In this document: positions 1-7,698 of the stretch, piece by piece
How the letters are laid out: each line of letters begins with the position of its first letter
Numbering within the stretch: the first letter of the stretch is position 1
Assembly: GCA_040797825.1 (NCBI GenBank)
Contig: JBFNEZ010000002.1
Span: 1 to 64,000 of the forward strand
DNA from: Geosporobacter sp040797825
GTDB taxonomy: Bacteria > Bacillota > Clostridia > Peptostreptococcales > Thermotaleaceae
DNA: 64,000 nt
Direction of reading: 5' to 3'
The notes under the pieces: model-generated
What the model was told of the DNA's origin: nothing
Database searches by the model: none
Seen by the model: only the letters and a program-made list of their open reading frames with translations
Program-made: the position numbers and the translations under genes

Positions 1-127
1 CTTCCTACTTCATACAATCGATACTATGCTATAATTTGATTTACTAAAATTTTTTTATATTCTATATTATTCTAGTTTCTTTATAAAAAACCTTTTCCTA
101 AGCATTTTTATTATATGTAGTTCCCAA

Positions 128-168
128 TAAAAAAACCTAGGGCTGCAAAAGAAGCCATAGGTTTTTTT
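128..168 (-). terminator. Intrinsic terminator of the chemoreceptor gene
   Basis: An A-rich/T-rich hairpin lies just past the stop codon of the chemoreceptor gene. The arms pair AAAAAACCTA with TAGGTTTTTT, plus GGC with GCC, around a loop of about 10 nt. Read on the minus strand the outer arm supplies the U-tract. The arrangement is symmetrical, so it may also stop transcription entering from the left. The first 127 bases of the window hold no other recognisable feature. Confidence 0.75.
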
Positions 169-175
169 ATCTTAT

Positions 176-1912
176 TTAGATTCGAAATAGTTTAATCTCA
201 TCCTGTAAAAGCTTAGCCGCTTCAGCCAAATGCTGACTGGAAGATGTAATTTCCTCCATGGATGCCAATTGCTGCTGGGTTGATGCAGACACCTCTTCTG
301 TAGAAGCAGAGGTTTCTTCTGCAATGGCTGAAAGATGAACTAAAATATTTACCAATTCATTTTTACTAGACTGCATGTCCAAGCTAAATTTGTCTACTTC
401 TTTTATTTTAACTACTAAAGCTTCCACAGAATCCAAAATTCGTTGGAAGATAGAGCGGGTCTCTTCTACAGCCCTATTGTTTTCATCAACTGCTTTTTTA
501 GATCCATCCATGGCTTGAACAGCACTCTTAGATTGATTCTGTATACCGTCTATTATCTGGTGAATATCAGTAACTGCTTTAGAGGATTGCTCTGCCAATT
601 TTCGAATTTCTTCAGCAACTACGGAAAATCCTCGTCCATGTTCTCCTGCGCGGGCAGCTTCAATGGATGCGTTTAATGCCAACAAATTGGTCTGCTGTGC
701 AATTTGACCTATGGTATCCACAATCGTCCCAATCTCTTGGGATCGTTTATCTACTTCCAAGACAATTTCATTAATCGCCTTGGCTGAGTTTGCATTTTCT
801 CGGGATTTTTCTGTTAATACTTCTACAGTATTTAATCCTTTACTGGTCAGATCGGCAGTATCTTTGGAAATCTGACGAATATGCTTTGCATCCCCTGCTA
901 CCAGTTCAATTTTTTCAGATAACCCATTGACTTGGAGCATACTCTCCTCCATATTTCTGGCCTGTTCCATAGCCCCCTTGGCAATATCTTCGATGGCCTT
1001 TGCCACTTCTTCAACAGCAGTGGTCGTTTGATAGGTTATCTCTGATAAATGGGTTGAAGTTTCAGAGACTTGAACAGCAGAGTCCCCGGATTTCTGTATC
1101 AATCCCTTGAGGCTTTGAATCATGTTATTTAAACTATGGGCGATTTCACCGATTTCATCGGTAGATTTTACATCACAATAAACCGTAAGATTTTGATTTT
1201 CTGCCTCTTTAATTGTTTCAACGATTTTTTTAATTCCCGCCAATATTCTTCTAATAAACAATATTGAGAACAGTATGCCCAATAAAATAATGAATAAATT
1301 AACTGATAATATAAGGATAGTAACTCCATTCACTGCCCGATAGGCTTGCTCCTTTTCCACACCCACAAACCATATACCGATTGTTTTTCCGCTAGCATCT
1401 TGAATTGGAGTGTATTGGGTCTCATAAAGAATACCAGCTATATGGGCTTCCCCTATATAGATTTCCCCTTTTTCAATGACATCTGCCACCCTTTTTGAAA
1501 CATATGTACCCACAGCTCTGCTGCCATCCTTCAGCTTTACATTGGTGGAAACCCGCATATAGGGGCCTTCCTCTGATGACGTGGTTTTATCGTTTTTCAT
1601 AAATATGGTTGCTAAAGAACCTGTTTGTTTTTCTATTTCATCTACCAGGATATAGTTTCCCTTTTCTCGAGTTCCATCTCCTATAAATGTATCTCCTTTA
1701 TAAAAACTACCCCCTTCTATTTTCCATGGCCCAGGATACTTGGTATCCAATAGGCTGTATCCCAGTTTGGCATCTCCCTCTAAATTTTGTCTGATCTCAT
1801 GCAAAGCAATTCTAGTTAATCCATACCGAGCAAAAATCATGGTTGATAGACCCAGTACACATAGGAGTGTGATTACTATAAACAGGATTTTTCCTTGCAG
1901 TTTGAGTTTCAT
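176..1912 (-). CDS. Methyl-accepting chemotaxis protein with Cache sensor
   Basis: This is a 578-residue transmembrane chemoreceptor that would signal to CheA/CheW. A first membrane helix (about 8-30) is followed by an extracytoplasmic Cache-type sensor (about 31-190), a second helix (about 195-222), a HAMP linker (about 223-275) and the long coiled-coil signalling domain. The highly conserved hairpin tip is present around residues 405-430 (QQTNLLALNASIEAARAGE followed by GRGFSVVAEEIRKLAEQ). The ligand cannot be read from the sequence. The start is supported by a G-rich SD (GGGGGGG) about six bases upstream. It is transcribed away from yvcK with its own terminator, so it is probably a single-gene unit. 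Confidence 0.95.
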   Translation of the reverse strand: MKLKLQGKILFIVITLLCVLGLSTMIFARYGLTRIALHEIRQNLEGDAKLGYSLLDTKYPGPWKIEGGSFYKGDTFIGDGTREKGNYILVDEIEKQTGSLATIFMKNDKTTSSEEGPYMRVSTNVKLKDGSRAVGTYVSKRVADVIEKGEIYIGEAHIAGILYETQYTPIQDASGKTIGIWFVGVEKEQAYRAVNGVTILILSVNLFIILLGILFSILFIRRILAGIKKIVETIKEAENQNLTVYCDVKSTDEIGEIAHSLNNMIQSLKGLIQKSGDSAVQVSETSTHLSEITYQTTTAVEEVAKAIEDIAKGAMEQARNMEESMLQVNGLSEKIELVAGDAKHIRQISKDTADLTSKGLNTVEVLTEKSRENANSAKAINEIVLEVDKRSQEIGTIVDTIGQIAQQTNLLALNASIEAARAGEHGRGFSVVAEEIRKLAEQSSKAVTDIHQIIDGIQNQSKSAVQAMDGSKKAVDENNRAVEETRSIFQRILDSVEALVVKIKEVDKFSLDMQSSKNELVNILVHLSAIAEETSASTEEVSASTQQQLASMEEITSSSQHLAEAAKLLQDEIKLFRI

Positions 1913-2085
1913 ACTGTCCCCCCCTTTATTTCAATCCATTTCATCTTATAAGATAGGATATTTATACCCACCCTTTGATCAAATATACAGCCCTAGTCTT
2001 TCTGCATTATATTATATTTTTCGACATTATTCGACTTTTCCCTTTTTCTAAAATTTTTCAATTATTCCATTTCTTGCACAATAAA

Positions 2086-2111
2086 ACCTCTCATCACTTT
2101 ACATAAGAGGT
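2086..2111 (-). terminator. Weak terminator after yvcK
   Basis: Six-base arms ACCTCT and AGAGGT with a 14-nt loop lie immediately after the yvcK stop codon. On the minus strand they are followed by TTTATT. The stem is short, so termination is probable rather than certain. Confidence 0.45.
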
Positions 2112-2112
2112 C

Positions 2113-3447
2113 TTATAGGTTTATTTTTTTAAATTTTTCATTTAGAAAATAATAATCCAAAATTCTTATTTTGTCCGTGGCATACTTTTCTTCCATGGCC
2201 AGTTTGATGATTTGCTCAGAAAGTTTGCCCCCATCATGACGAAGATACTGCTTCCTCACTTCAAGAAATTTTCCTTCTTTAAGTTTAATGCCTTTCTTAA
2301 GTATCATTTCTCTATCTACTTCATTCAGTATTACTGGCTCAGCTCCATCATCCCTATATTTTTCGAAAACTTCAGAAGGAACTGGCTCATTATTGACAAA
2401 AACATAGTCTACTACTTGCTCTTTCATATGGGCTGAGATAGCTTCAATATGCTTCCAGACCCCATAACCATCGGTTTCTCCTGGCTGGGTCATCACATTG
2501 GCCACATAGACCTTAAGCGCCTGGGATTTTTTGATAGCCTCTGCAATGTCTCCTACCAAAAGGTTTGGTATTACACTGGTATACAAGCTCCCTGGTCCTA
2601 AAATTACTACATCTGCATTTTGAATAGCTTCCAGAGATTCTTTTAGAGGCTTTGCCTGCTCAGGTTTAATAAAAACCTGTTGGATTTCACTTTCATACTC
2701 CTTTACTTTTATAGGTATCTGGGATTCTCCCTTAATAACCTTTCCGTTTTTTAGTTTTGCATAGAGAATAATATCTTCCGTTGTAACAGGCAGCACTTTT
2801 CCCGTAACTGCCAGTACATCATTGATCTTTCCGATCGCTTCCTCAAAATTATCGGATATACCATTCATAGCTGCGATCAACAAATTGCCAAAGCTTTGTC
2901 CTTTGAGGCTGCCTTCTGAGAAGCGATATTGGAGAAGTTGTTCCATAATAGGTTCTGTATCTGCTAAAGCCAATATACAGTTACGAATATCCCCTGGAGG
3001 TAGCATCCCTAGATCTTCTCTTAATTTTCCAGATCCCCCTCCATCATCTGCAACAGTTACAACAGCCGTAATATTTAACGTATATTTTTTAAGACCTCTT
3101 AGTAAAACCGAAAGCCCTGTTCCGCCTCCTACTACAACAATCTTAGGGCCTCTCATGAGAATTCTTTGCTCGTATAATTTTTTATCGATGCGACTCCCAT
3201 AATTGGAATCTCCATTGGAAATATCTAAAATAGCTAGAATAGATCCAATACCTTTTTTAACAGCGATGCTTACGCAAAGGGCTCCGAGAAAGAGCATGAC
3301 AAAAACATAGTTAGAGAGCCTATTTTCTCCTAGGATATAGTTAATGATCGGATATGCTCCCATACTCACTAAAAATATTCCTAATACCCCTAAGCTAATC
3401 CATCTTTTGATATTTAATCCTGGCTTTAACCAATCCATCAGGTTCAT
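2113..3447 (-). CDS. yvcK: YvcK/CofD-like gluconeogenesis factor
   Basis: This is a 444-residue member of the YvcK (CofD-like, UPF0052) family, whose members bind UDP-sugars and are needed for growth on gluconeogenic carbon and for normal cell shape in Bacillus. The nucleotide-binding start of the core is clear at about residue 100 (VVGGGTGLSVLLRGLKKYT), followed by TVADDGGGSGKLREDLGMLP and PGDIRNCILALAD. About 90 residues precede the core and contain two hydrophobic segments (about 16-38 and 46-66). This protein is therefore probably membrane-anchored, unlike the shorter soluble Bacillus protein of roughly 317 residues. It lies six bases downstream of rapZ, the usual partner. The gene that commonly follows, whiA, is absent here. 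Confidence 0.93.
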   Translation of the reverse strand: MNLMDWLKPGLNIKRWISLGVLGIFLVSMGAYPIINYILGENRLSNYVFVMLFLGALCVSIAVKKGIGSILAILDISNGDSNYGSRIDKKLYEQRILMRGPKIVVVGGGTGLSVLLRGLKKYTLNITAVVTVADDGGGSGKLREDLGMLPPGDIRNCILALADTEPIMEQLLQYRFSEGSLKGQSFGNLLIAAMNGISDNFEEAIGKINDVLAVTGKVLPVTTEDIILYAKLKNGKVIKGESQIPIKVKEYESEIQQVFIKPEQAKPLKESLEAIQNADVVILGPGSLYTSVIPNLLVGDIAEAIKKSQALKVYVANVMTQPGETDGYGVWKHIEAISAHMKEQVVDYVFVNNEPVPSEVFEKYRDDGAEPVILNEVDREMILKKGIKLKEGKFLEVRKQYLRHDGGKLSEQIIKLAMEEKYATDKIRILDYYFLNEKFKKINL

Positions 3448-3453
3448 TCTACT

Positions 3454-4320
3454 TTACTCCCTTATCGTTTTAGAGGAATCTCTGTGATTGATCATAACAC
3501 GATGACCTTTCTCTTTAAGGGTTTCATACAATATATTGGCAATAGTAACAGAACGATGCTTACCTCCTGTACATCCAATCCCAATAACCAGTTGAGACTT
3601 TCCTTCTTTTATATAAAGGGGCAGCAGAAAATCAATCATATCTTCTAGTTTCTCCACAAATGCTATGCTCTCAGGCCACTTCATCACATAATCTCTTACA
3701 TTTTGATCATTGCCTGTAAACTCTCTTAGATCGTCAATATAATGGGGATTGGGTAAAAAGCGAACATCAAATACTAAATCTGCATCCAAGGGAATTCCTT
3801 TTTTAAATCCGAAAGAAAGAATAGAAATGGTTAAATTTCTTTTTTTGACCCCTTCTAAAAATATCTGATGAATTTCTTCTTTTAAATTCGTGGGTGTTAA
3901 GTTAGATGTATCCACAATATAATCGGCCTTTTCCTTTAGAGGAGCCAGTTTTTTCCTCTCAGCAGTAATTCCTTCGATCAATCTCCCCCCAGGGCTTAGA
4001 GGGTGATCTCTTCTTGACTCTTTAAATCGCTTAATGAGCACATCATCGGTAGCTTCTAGGAATAAAATTTCATAGTCATATCCTGTCCTTTGCAGGGTAT
4101 CCAAGGTCTCAAACAAATCGTCGAAAAACCGTCCTCCTCGAATATCCATCACCAAAGCTACCTTGTCAATATCTCCCATTGCATGAAAACATAGTTCTGC
4201 AAACTTGGGCATTAAGGATGCAGGCAGATTGTCTACACAATAAAAGCCCATATCCTCCATACTCTTCATGGCTTGACTTTTTCCTGCCCCTGACAATCCA
4301 GTAATGATTACAAATTTCAT
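3454..4320 (-). CDS. rapZ: RapZ/YvcJ nucleotide-binding protein
   Basis: This is a 288-residue P-loop protein of the RapZ (YvcJ) family. RapZ is an RNase adapter controlling glucosamine-6-phosphate synthesis in enterobacteria; in Firmicutes it is a GTP/ATP-binding protein of less certain role. The Walker A motif GLSGAGKS is at residues 7-14. The C-terminal family signature IGIGCTGGKHRSV is present. The ATG at 4320 is preferred over an in-frame upstream ATG (4344) because the SD GGGGGAT lies just before it and the upstream choice would start inside the PHP gene. It is followed closely by yvcK. Confidence 0.95.
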   Translation of the reverse strand: MKFVIITGLSGAGKSQAMKSMEDMGFYCVDNLPASLMPKFAELCFHAMGDIDKVALVMDIRGGRFFDDLFETLDTLQRTGYDYEILFLEATDDVLIKRFKESRRDHPLSPGGRLIEGITAERKKLAPLKEKADYIVDTSNLTPTNLKEEIHQIFLEGVKKRNLTISILSFGFKKGIPLDADLVFDVRFLPNPHYIDDLREFTGNDQNVRDYVMKWPESIAFVEKLEDMIDFLLPLYIKEGKSQLVIGIGCTGGKHRSVTIANILYETLKEKGHRVMINHRDSSKTIRE

Positions 4321-4330
4321 AATATCCCCC

Positions 4331-5062
4331 TTATTCTTTTGCATTTAAAATCTGTTCTGCCCGTAAACCTGCAGCGATAGCGCGGTCTAGTCCTGCTTTT
4401 ACGTTGCCAACATCTTCAGGCTTATGGGCATCACTGCTGACCACAAATTTTACTCCTTCTTTCATAGCAACTTTAATATATTCTACAGTTAAATGTCCAT
4501 GGCTGCTGTTAATTTCTAAAGCCGTATTTCGTTGAGCAGCCGCCTTTGCCAATTCTCGTGTGTCAATATGGGCCTTCGCTCCCGGATGGGTAATTACATC
4601 TATCTTATTATTGTATACGGCCTCTATCACCGCCTTTGTATTCAATGCCTTTGAACGATTGATAACAGAAGGCAGGTATTTGGCTAGCAAGTTATAGGCA
4701 TGGATTTTTGTTCCATCCACAATATTTTCAGGCATAGCACCAAAATGATATCCTGCCAGCACAATATCTAAATGTTTGAGCATATCCTTATCTACATCAA
4801 TTTTTCCATCTAGACCGATAATATTTGCTTCTATTCCTAGTTTTACTTTGATCTGATCTGTAGAACGATTGATTTGATCGATTTCTTTTCTCATTTTTTC
4901 CAGATCTTTTTTCTTGATTCCAAATCCTATATGACTAGGACCATGATCTGAAATTGCTACTTCTTTTAATCCTTTTTTAATAGCCTCTTCTACATTTTCC
5001 TGGATCGTACCTTTTCCATGACTATATTTTGTATGGGTATGGTAATCTGCAAATATTTTCAT
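4331..5062 (-). CDS. PHP-domain phosphoesterase
   Basis: This 243-residue protein belongs to the polymerase and histidinol phosphatase (PHP) superfamily, in the YcdX-like branch often found beside rapZ, murB and yvcK in clostridia. Metal-binding motifs are visible: DYHTHTKYSHGKG at the N terminus, SDHGPSH near residue 40, and SSDAHKPEDVG near the C terminus. Its natural substrate is unknown, so histidinol phosphatase should not be assumed. A GTG at 5071 overlaps the SD (AGGAGTG); the ATG at 5062 is placed eight bases after AGGAG and is the better start. The stop lies 10 bases before the rapZ start. Confidence 0.88.
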   Translation of the reverse strand: MKIFADYHTHTKYSHGKGTIQENVEEAIKKGLKEVAISDHGPSHIGFGIKKKDLEKMRKEIDQINRSTDQIKVKLGIEANIIGLDGKIDVDKDMLKHLDIVLAGYHFGAMPENIVDGTKIHAYNLLAKYLPSVINRSKALNTKAVIEAVYNNKIDVITHPGAKAHIDTRELAKAAAQRNTALEINSSHGHLTVEYIKVAMKEGVKFVVSSDAHKPEDVGNVKAGLDRAIAAGLRAEQILNAKE

Positions 5063-5106
5063 TTGCTTCACTCCTATGCGTATATTTCCCCCTCTTCTTT
5101 ATATCA

Positions 5107-6021
5107 TTAAACTTCCCCAATAATTCTTACTTCAGGATGCAGTTCTACTCCAAATTTATCTCGCACAACCTTCTGCACCAATCCAATAAGATTCAGCACA
5201 TCTTCTGCCGATGCCTTTCCAATATTGACAATAAATCCAGAATGCAGCTCTGACACTTGAGCATCTCCCACCCGTACTCCCTTTAATCCAGAATCCTCAA
5301 TTAGTTTTCCTGCAAAATATCCAGGAGGCCTTTTAAAAGCACTTCCTGCACTTGGTAAATGCAAGGGTTGTTTTGATGTTCTTTTCTCTGTCAAATTTTT
5401 AGTGTTTTCTCGAATTGTCTCATAATCTCCTGCTTGAAGCAGAATTTCTGCACTCAGTACAATATATCCTTTTTTTAATACGATACTGTTTCGATAAGAC
5501 AATTCTAGTTCTTCTTTATCTAAATAAAAAACCTTTCCATCTGCATCCATCAAAGTAGCCCCTTTTATGACTTCCTTCATCTCGCCGCCGTAAGCCCCGG
5601 CATTCATGGCAATGGCACCCCCCAAGGTTCCTGGGATGCCACTGGCAAATTCAAAGCCTTCTAAAGAAGCTGCCATAACTTTTTTGGATAGGGTTGAAAG
5701 TAAAATCCCCCCTTGGGCAGTTACTAAATTATCTGTTATTTCAGCATGGCTGAAATTGTCAGCTATTTTTATTACAACTCCTCGGATCCCCTTATCTCGA
5801 ACCAATAAGTTGCTGCCATTTCCTATAATATAGTAGGGAATACCATAATTTCTGCACACAACAATGGTATGTTTCAGTTCTTCAATAGAAGCAGGCAGTA
5901 CCATTATATCCACAGGTCCTCCGATTTTAAAGGATGTATGCCTTTCCATCATCTCATTCATTCTAATATGATCTATATGAACCTTCTCCTGAAGTATCTG
6001 TTGAATCCTTTCATTATTCAC
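5107..6021 (-). CDS. murB: UDP-N-acetylenolpyruvoylglucosamine reductase
   Basis: MurB is the cytoplasmic FAD enzyme that reduces UDP-GlcNAc-enolpyruvate with NADPH to give UDP-MurNAc for peptidoglycan. Visible signatures are the FAD-binding stretch IIGNGSNLLVRDKGIRGVV, the glycine-rich GIPGTLGGAIAMNAGAYGG, the serine-containing SAGSAFKRPPGYFAGKLIE and the C-terminal LHPEVRIIGE with the catalytic glutamate. The length (304 residues) is normal for the short type. A GTG at 6030 sits on top of the SD AGGAG; the GTG at 6021 has eight bases of spacing and is taken as the start. In many clostridia murB directly follows hprK; here the two are about 37 kb apart. Confidence 0.95.
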   Translation of the reverse strand: MNNERIQQILQEKVHIDHIRMNEMMERHTSFKIGGPVDIMVLPASIEELKHTIVVCRNYGIPYYIIGNGSNLLVRDKGIRGVVIKIADNFSHAEITDNLVTAQGGILLSTLSKKVMAASLEGFEFASGIPGTLGGAIAMNAGAYGGEMKEVIKGATLMDADGKVFYLDKEELELSYRNSIVLKKGYIVLSAEILLQAGDYETIRENTKNLTEKRTSKQPLHLPSAGSAFKRPPGYFAGKLIEDSGLKGVRVGDAQVSELHSGFIVNIGKASAEDVLNLIGLVQKVVRDKFGVELHPEVRIIGEV

Positions 6022-6188
6022 ATATTCCACTCCTCATCCATTGAAAAATTGCTCTTTTGATTTTGCCACCTTTAGTATATCGTTTTGCTTTGTTAAATAC
6101 AAGGATAATATCCACCCTAGGCATTGCAGCTTCCTTTATTATCTTCATCTACCTCTATTGTTTAACCTTGTGGTATTATCTTATACAC

Positions 6189-7574
6189 CTAATCCTCAAT
6201 CTTTTGTTGCTTTGCTCTATCCTCATTCTCCTTTAGCGTTAAAAATGTCTTTATTTTTTCTTCTGCATCGGCAATAGCTTCCTCCACAGTTTTCTTTCCA
6301 AGAACTGCCTGCCTTATTTGACTTTGCAGGATCTCATCAATGGCCGTCCATTGGGAATGGGATGGAGGATTTTGGGTATAGGGAAGACTTTTTTCGATGA
6401 TGCTCATAATAGGATCTTTTTCATAAATATCCCCTGCACTTTTCTTTACAGGAAAAACCCCTAAACGATAAAGCTCCTTTTGGTATTTTTCCTGGGTAAT
6501 AAATTTTAAGAATGCAACACACATGGCTAGTTTTTCAGGATCCTCTTGTTTAAAAATACCATAGGCTGAAACATTTGCTGACACGGTAACTGGAACTCCC
6601 TTTTCTCCTATAGGATAATTGGCCACTGCAAATTCGAATCCTGCACCCTGCTGCTTTAATCGATTAAGTACATTGACCGTCCAAGTACCTGCTGGATACA
6701 CAGCTACAGTCTTATCCTTATAAAAACTTTGCCAAGCCTCATTCTCTGTGTTCTCTCCAAAGTTATCCGGTACCACCTGATGAAGTTGTTTTAAATCTAC
6801 CAGCTTTTGAAGTCCTTTTCTTGCTCTTTCATCATAAAATCGATAGATAAGATTTTCATCATCGAATATCTCTCCTCCATCTGAAAGAAGGATCCCCCAC
6901 AAATTATAGGCCTGATTATCTATGAAGGAATTGAATCCAAACCCATCCTTTTTACCATCCCCATCCTTGTCATAGGTAAGAGCTTTTAAGGTTTCTATGA
7001 ATTCTTCGTAGGTCCAGTTGCCATCCTTAGGCAGATCCACCCCTTTTTCACGAAAGCGTTCTGTATTTAACAATAGGGTATGGGTGGTCATCATCCATGG
7101 AAATCCCCAGGTTTTTCCATTGTATCTTACAGCGGACAACGCCTGGGTCCTATAATCAGATACTTCTTCCCTTGTCATATAGGCATCTACAGATTCTAAT
7201 ACCCCTTTAGAAGTGAAGGTATAATTTCCAGCTACTGGTGCAATATCGGGCACTTCTCCTGTCTGTACAGCAGTTTCCAGCTCAATGGCTCCAGTATACC
7301 AATCCAATGCTTTGAGCTCTATGTAAACTCCTGGGTTTTCTCGTTCAAATTCTTTTATCTTGCTGGTGATCCACCCGTATCGAGACCCATTGCTGTTATC
7401 TAAACGAGGATAGTCCCAAAGTGTAATCACACCTTTCCAGTTACTATCTTCTTTTTCTTGCAAATAATCGGGAGTCGGCTTGCAAAGAAAAAAGTAGATG
7501 GGCCCAAAAACAACAAAGCCCCATAGAAGGAAAATCAAAAAAAGATTAAAAGGTCCAAGCTTCCTATTCTTCAT
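6189..7574 (-). CDS. Extracellular solute-binding protein, family 1
   Basis: This 461-residue protein is a sugar ABC-transporter binding protein. The N terminus has one strongly hydrophobic segment (about 10-30) after a positive start. The nearby Cys lacks a clean lipobox, so it is probably anchored by an uncleaved helix or atypical lipid site. The body shows family landmarks: the Asp-rich loop YDKDGDGKKDGFGF, which resembles a calcium-binding loop, and the FAVANYPIGEKG and CVAFLKFITQEKYQ regions. The gene follows glgP after a hairpin and stands alone without permeases, unlike the binding protein at 15545-16885. It may offer an alternative ligand specificity to the same permeases; this is inference. 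SD AGGAGG precedes the ATG. Confidence 0.88.
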   Translation of the reverse strand: MKNRKLGPFNLFLIFLLWGFVVFGPIYFFLCKPTPDYLQEKEDSNWKGVITLWDYPRLDNSNGSRYGWITSKIKEFERENPGVYIELKALDWYTGAIELETAVQTGEVPDIAPVAGNYTFTSKGVLESVDAYMTREEVSDYRTQALSAVRYNGKTWGFPWMMTTHTLLLNTERFREKGVDLPKDGNWTYEEFIETLKALTYDKDGDGKKDGFGFNSFIDNQAYNLWGILLSDGGEIFDDENLIYRFYDERARKGLQKLVDLKQLHQVVPDNFGENTENEAWQSFYKDKTVAVYPAGTWTVNVLNRLKQQGAGFEFAVANYPIGEKGVPVTVSANVSAYGIFKQEDPEKLAMCVAFLKFITQEKYQKELYRLGVFPVKKSAGDIYEKDPIMSIIEKSLPYTQNPPSHSQWTAIDEILQSQIRQAVLGKKTVEEAIADAEEKIKTFLTLKENEDRAKQQKIED

Positions 7575-7655
7575 GCCTCCACCTCCTACTCTATTTTATT
7601 ATGGTAATTCAGTGGATATGCGCAACAACTTTCTCTCTTCTCTCAAATAATAAAG

Positions 7656-7681
7656 GTCCCTAGAGATTTGACCCTAGGGAC
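7656..7681 (-). terminator. Hairpin after glgP
   Basis: Perfect 8-bp arms GTCCCTAG and CTAGGGAC enclose a 10-nt loop just downstream of the glgP stop. On the minus strand they are followed by a moderately T-rich CTTTATTATTT. Probably a rho-independent terminator or attenuator separating glgP from the solute-binding gene downstream. Confidence 0.6.
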
Positions 7682-7698
7682 TGGGAGCGAAATAAAAG

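Noticed and set aside
4321..4344. Longer N terminus for rapZ (and similar longer frames for fdhA, uvrB, uvrC, fdhD and the LacI regulator)
   Set aside because: In each case the longer start overlaps the SD, operator or neighbouring gene, and the internal start is well spaced from an SD and matches the family N terminus.
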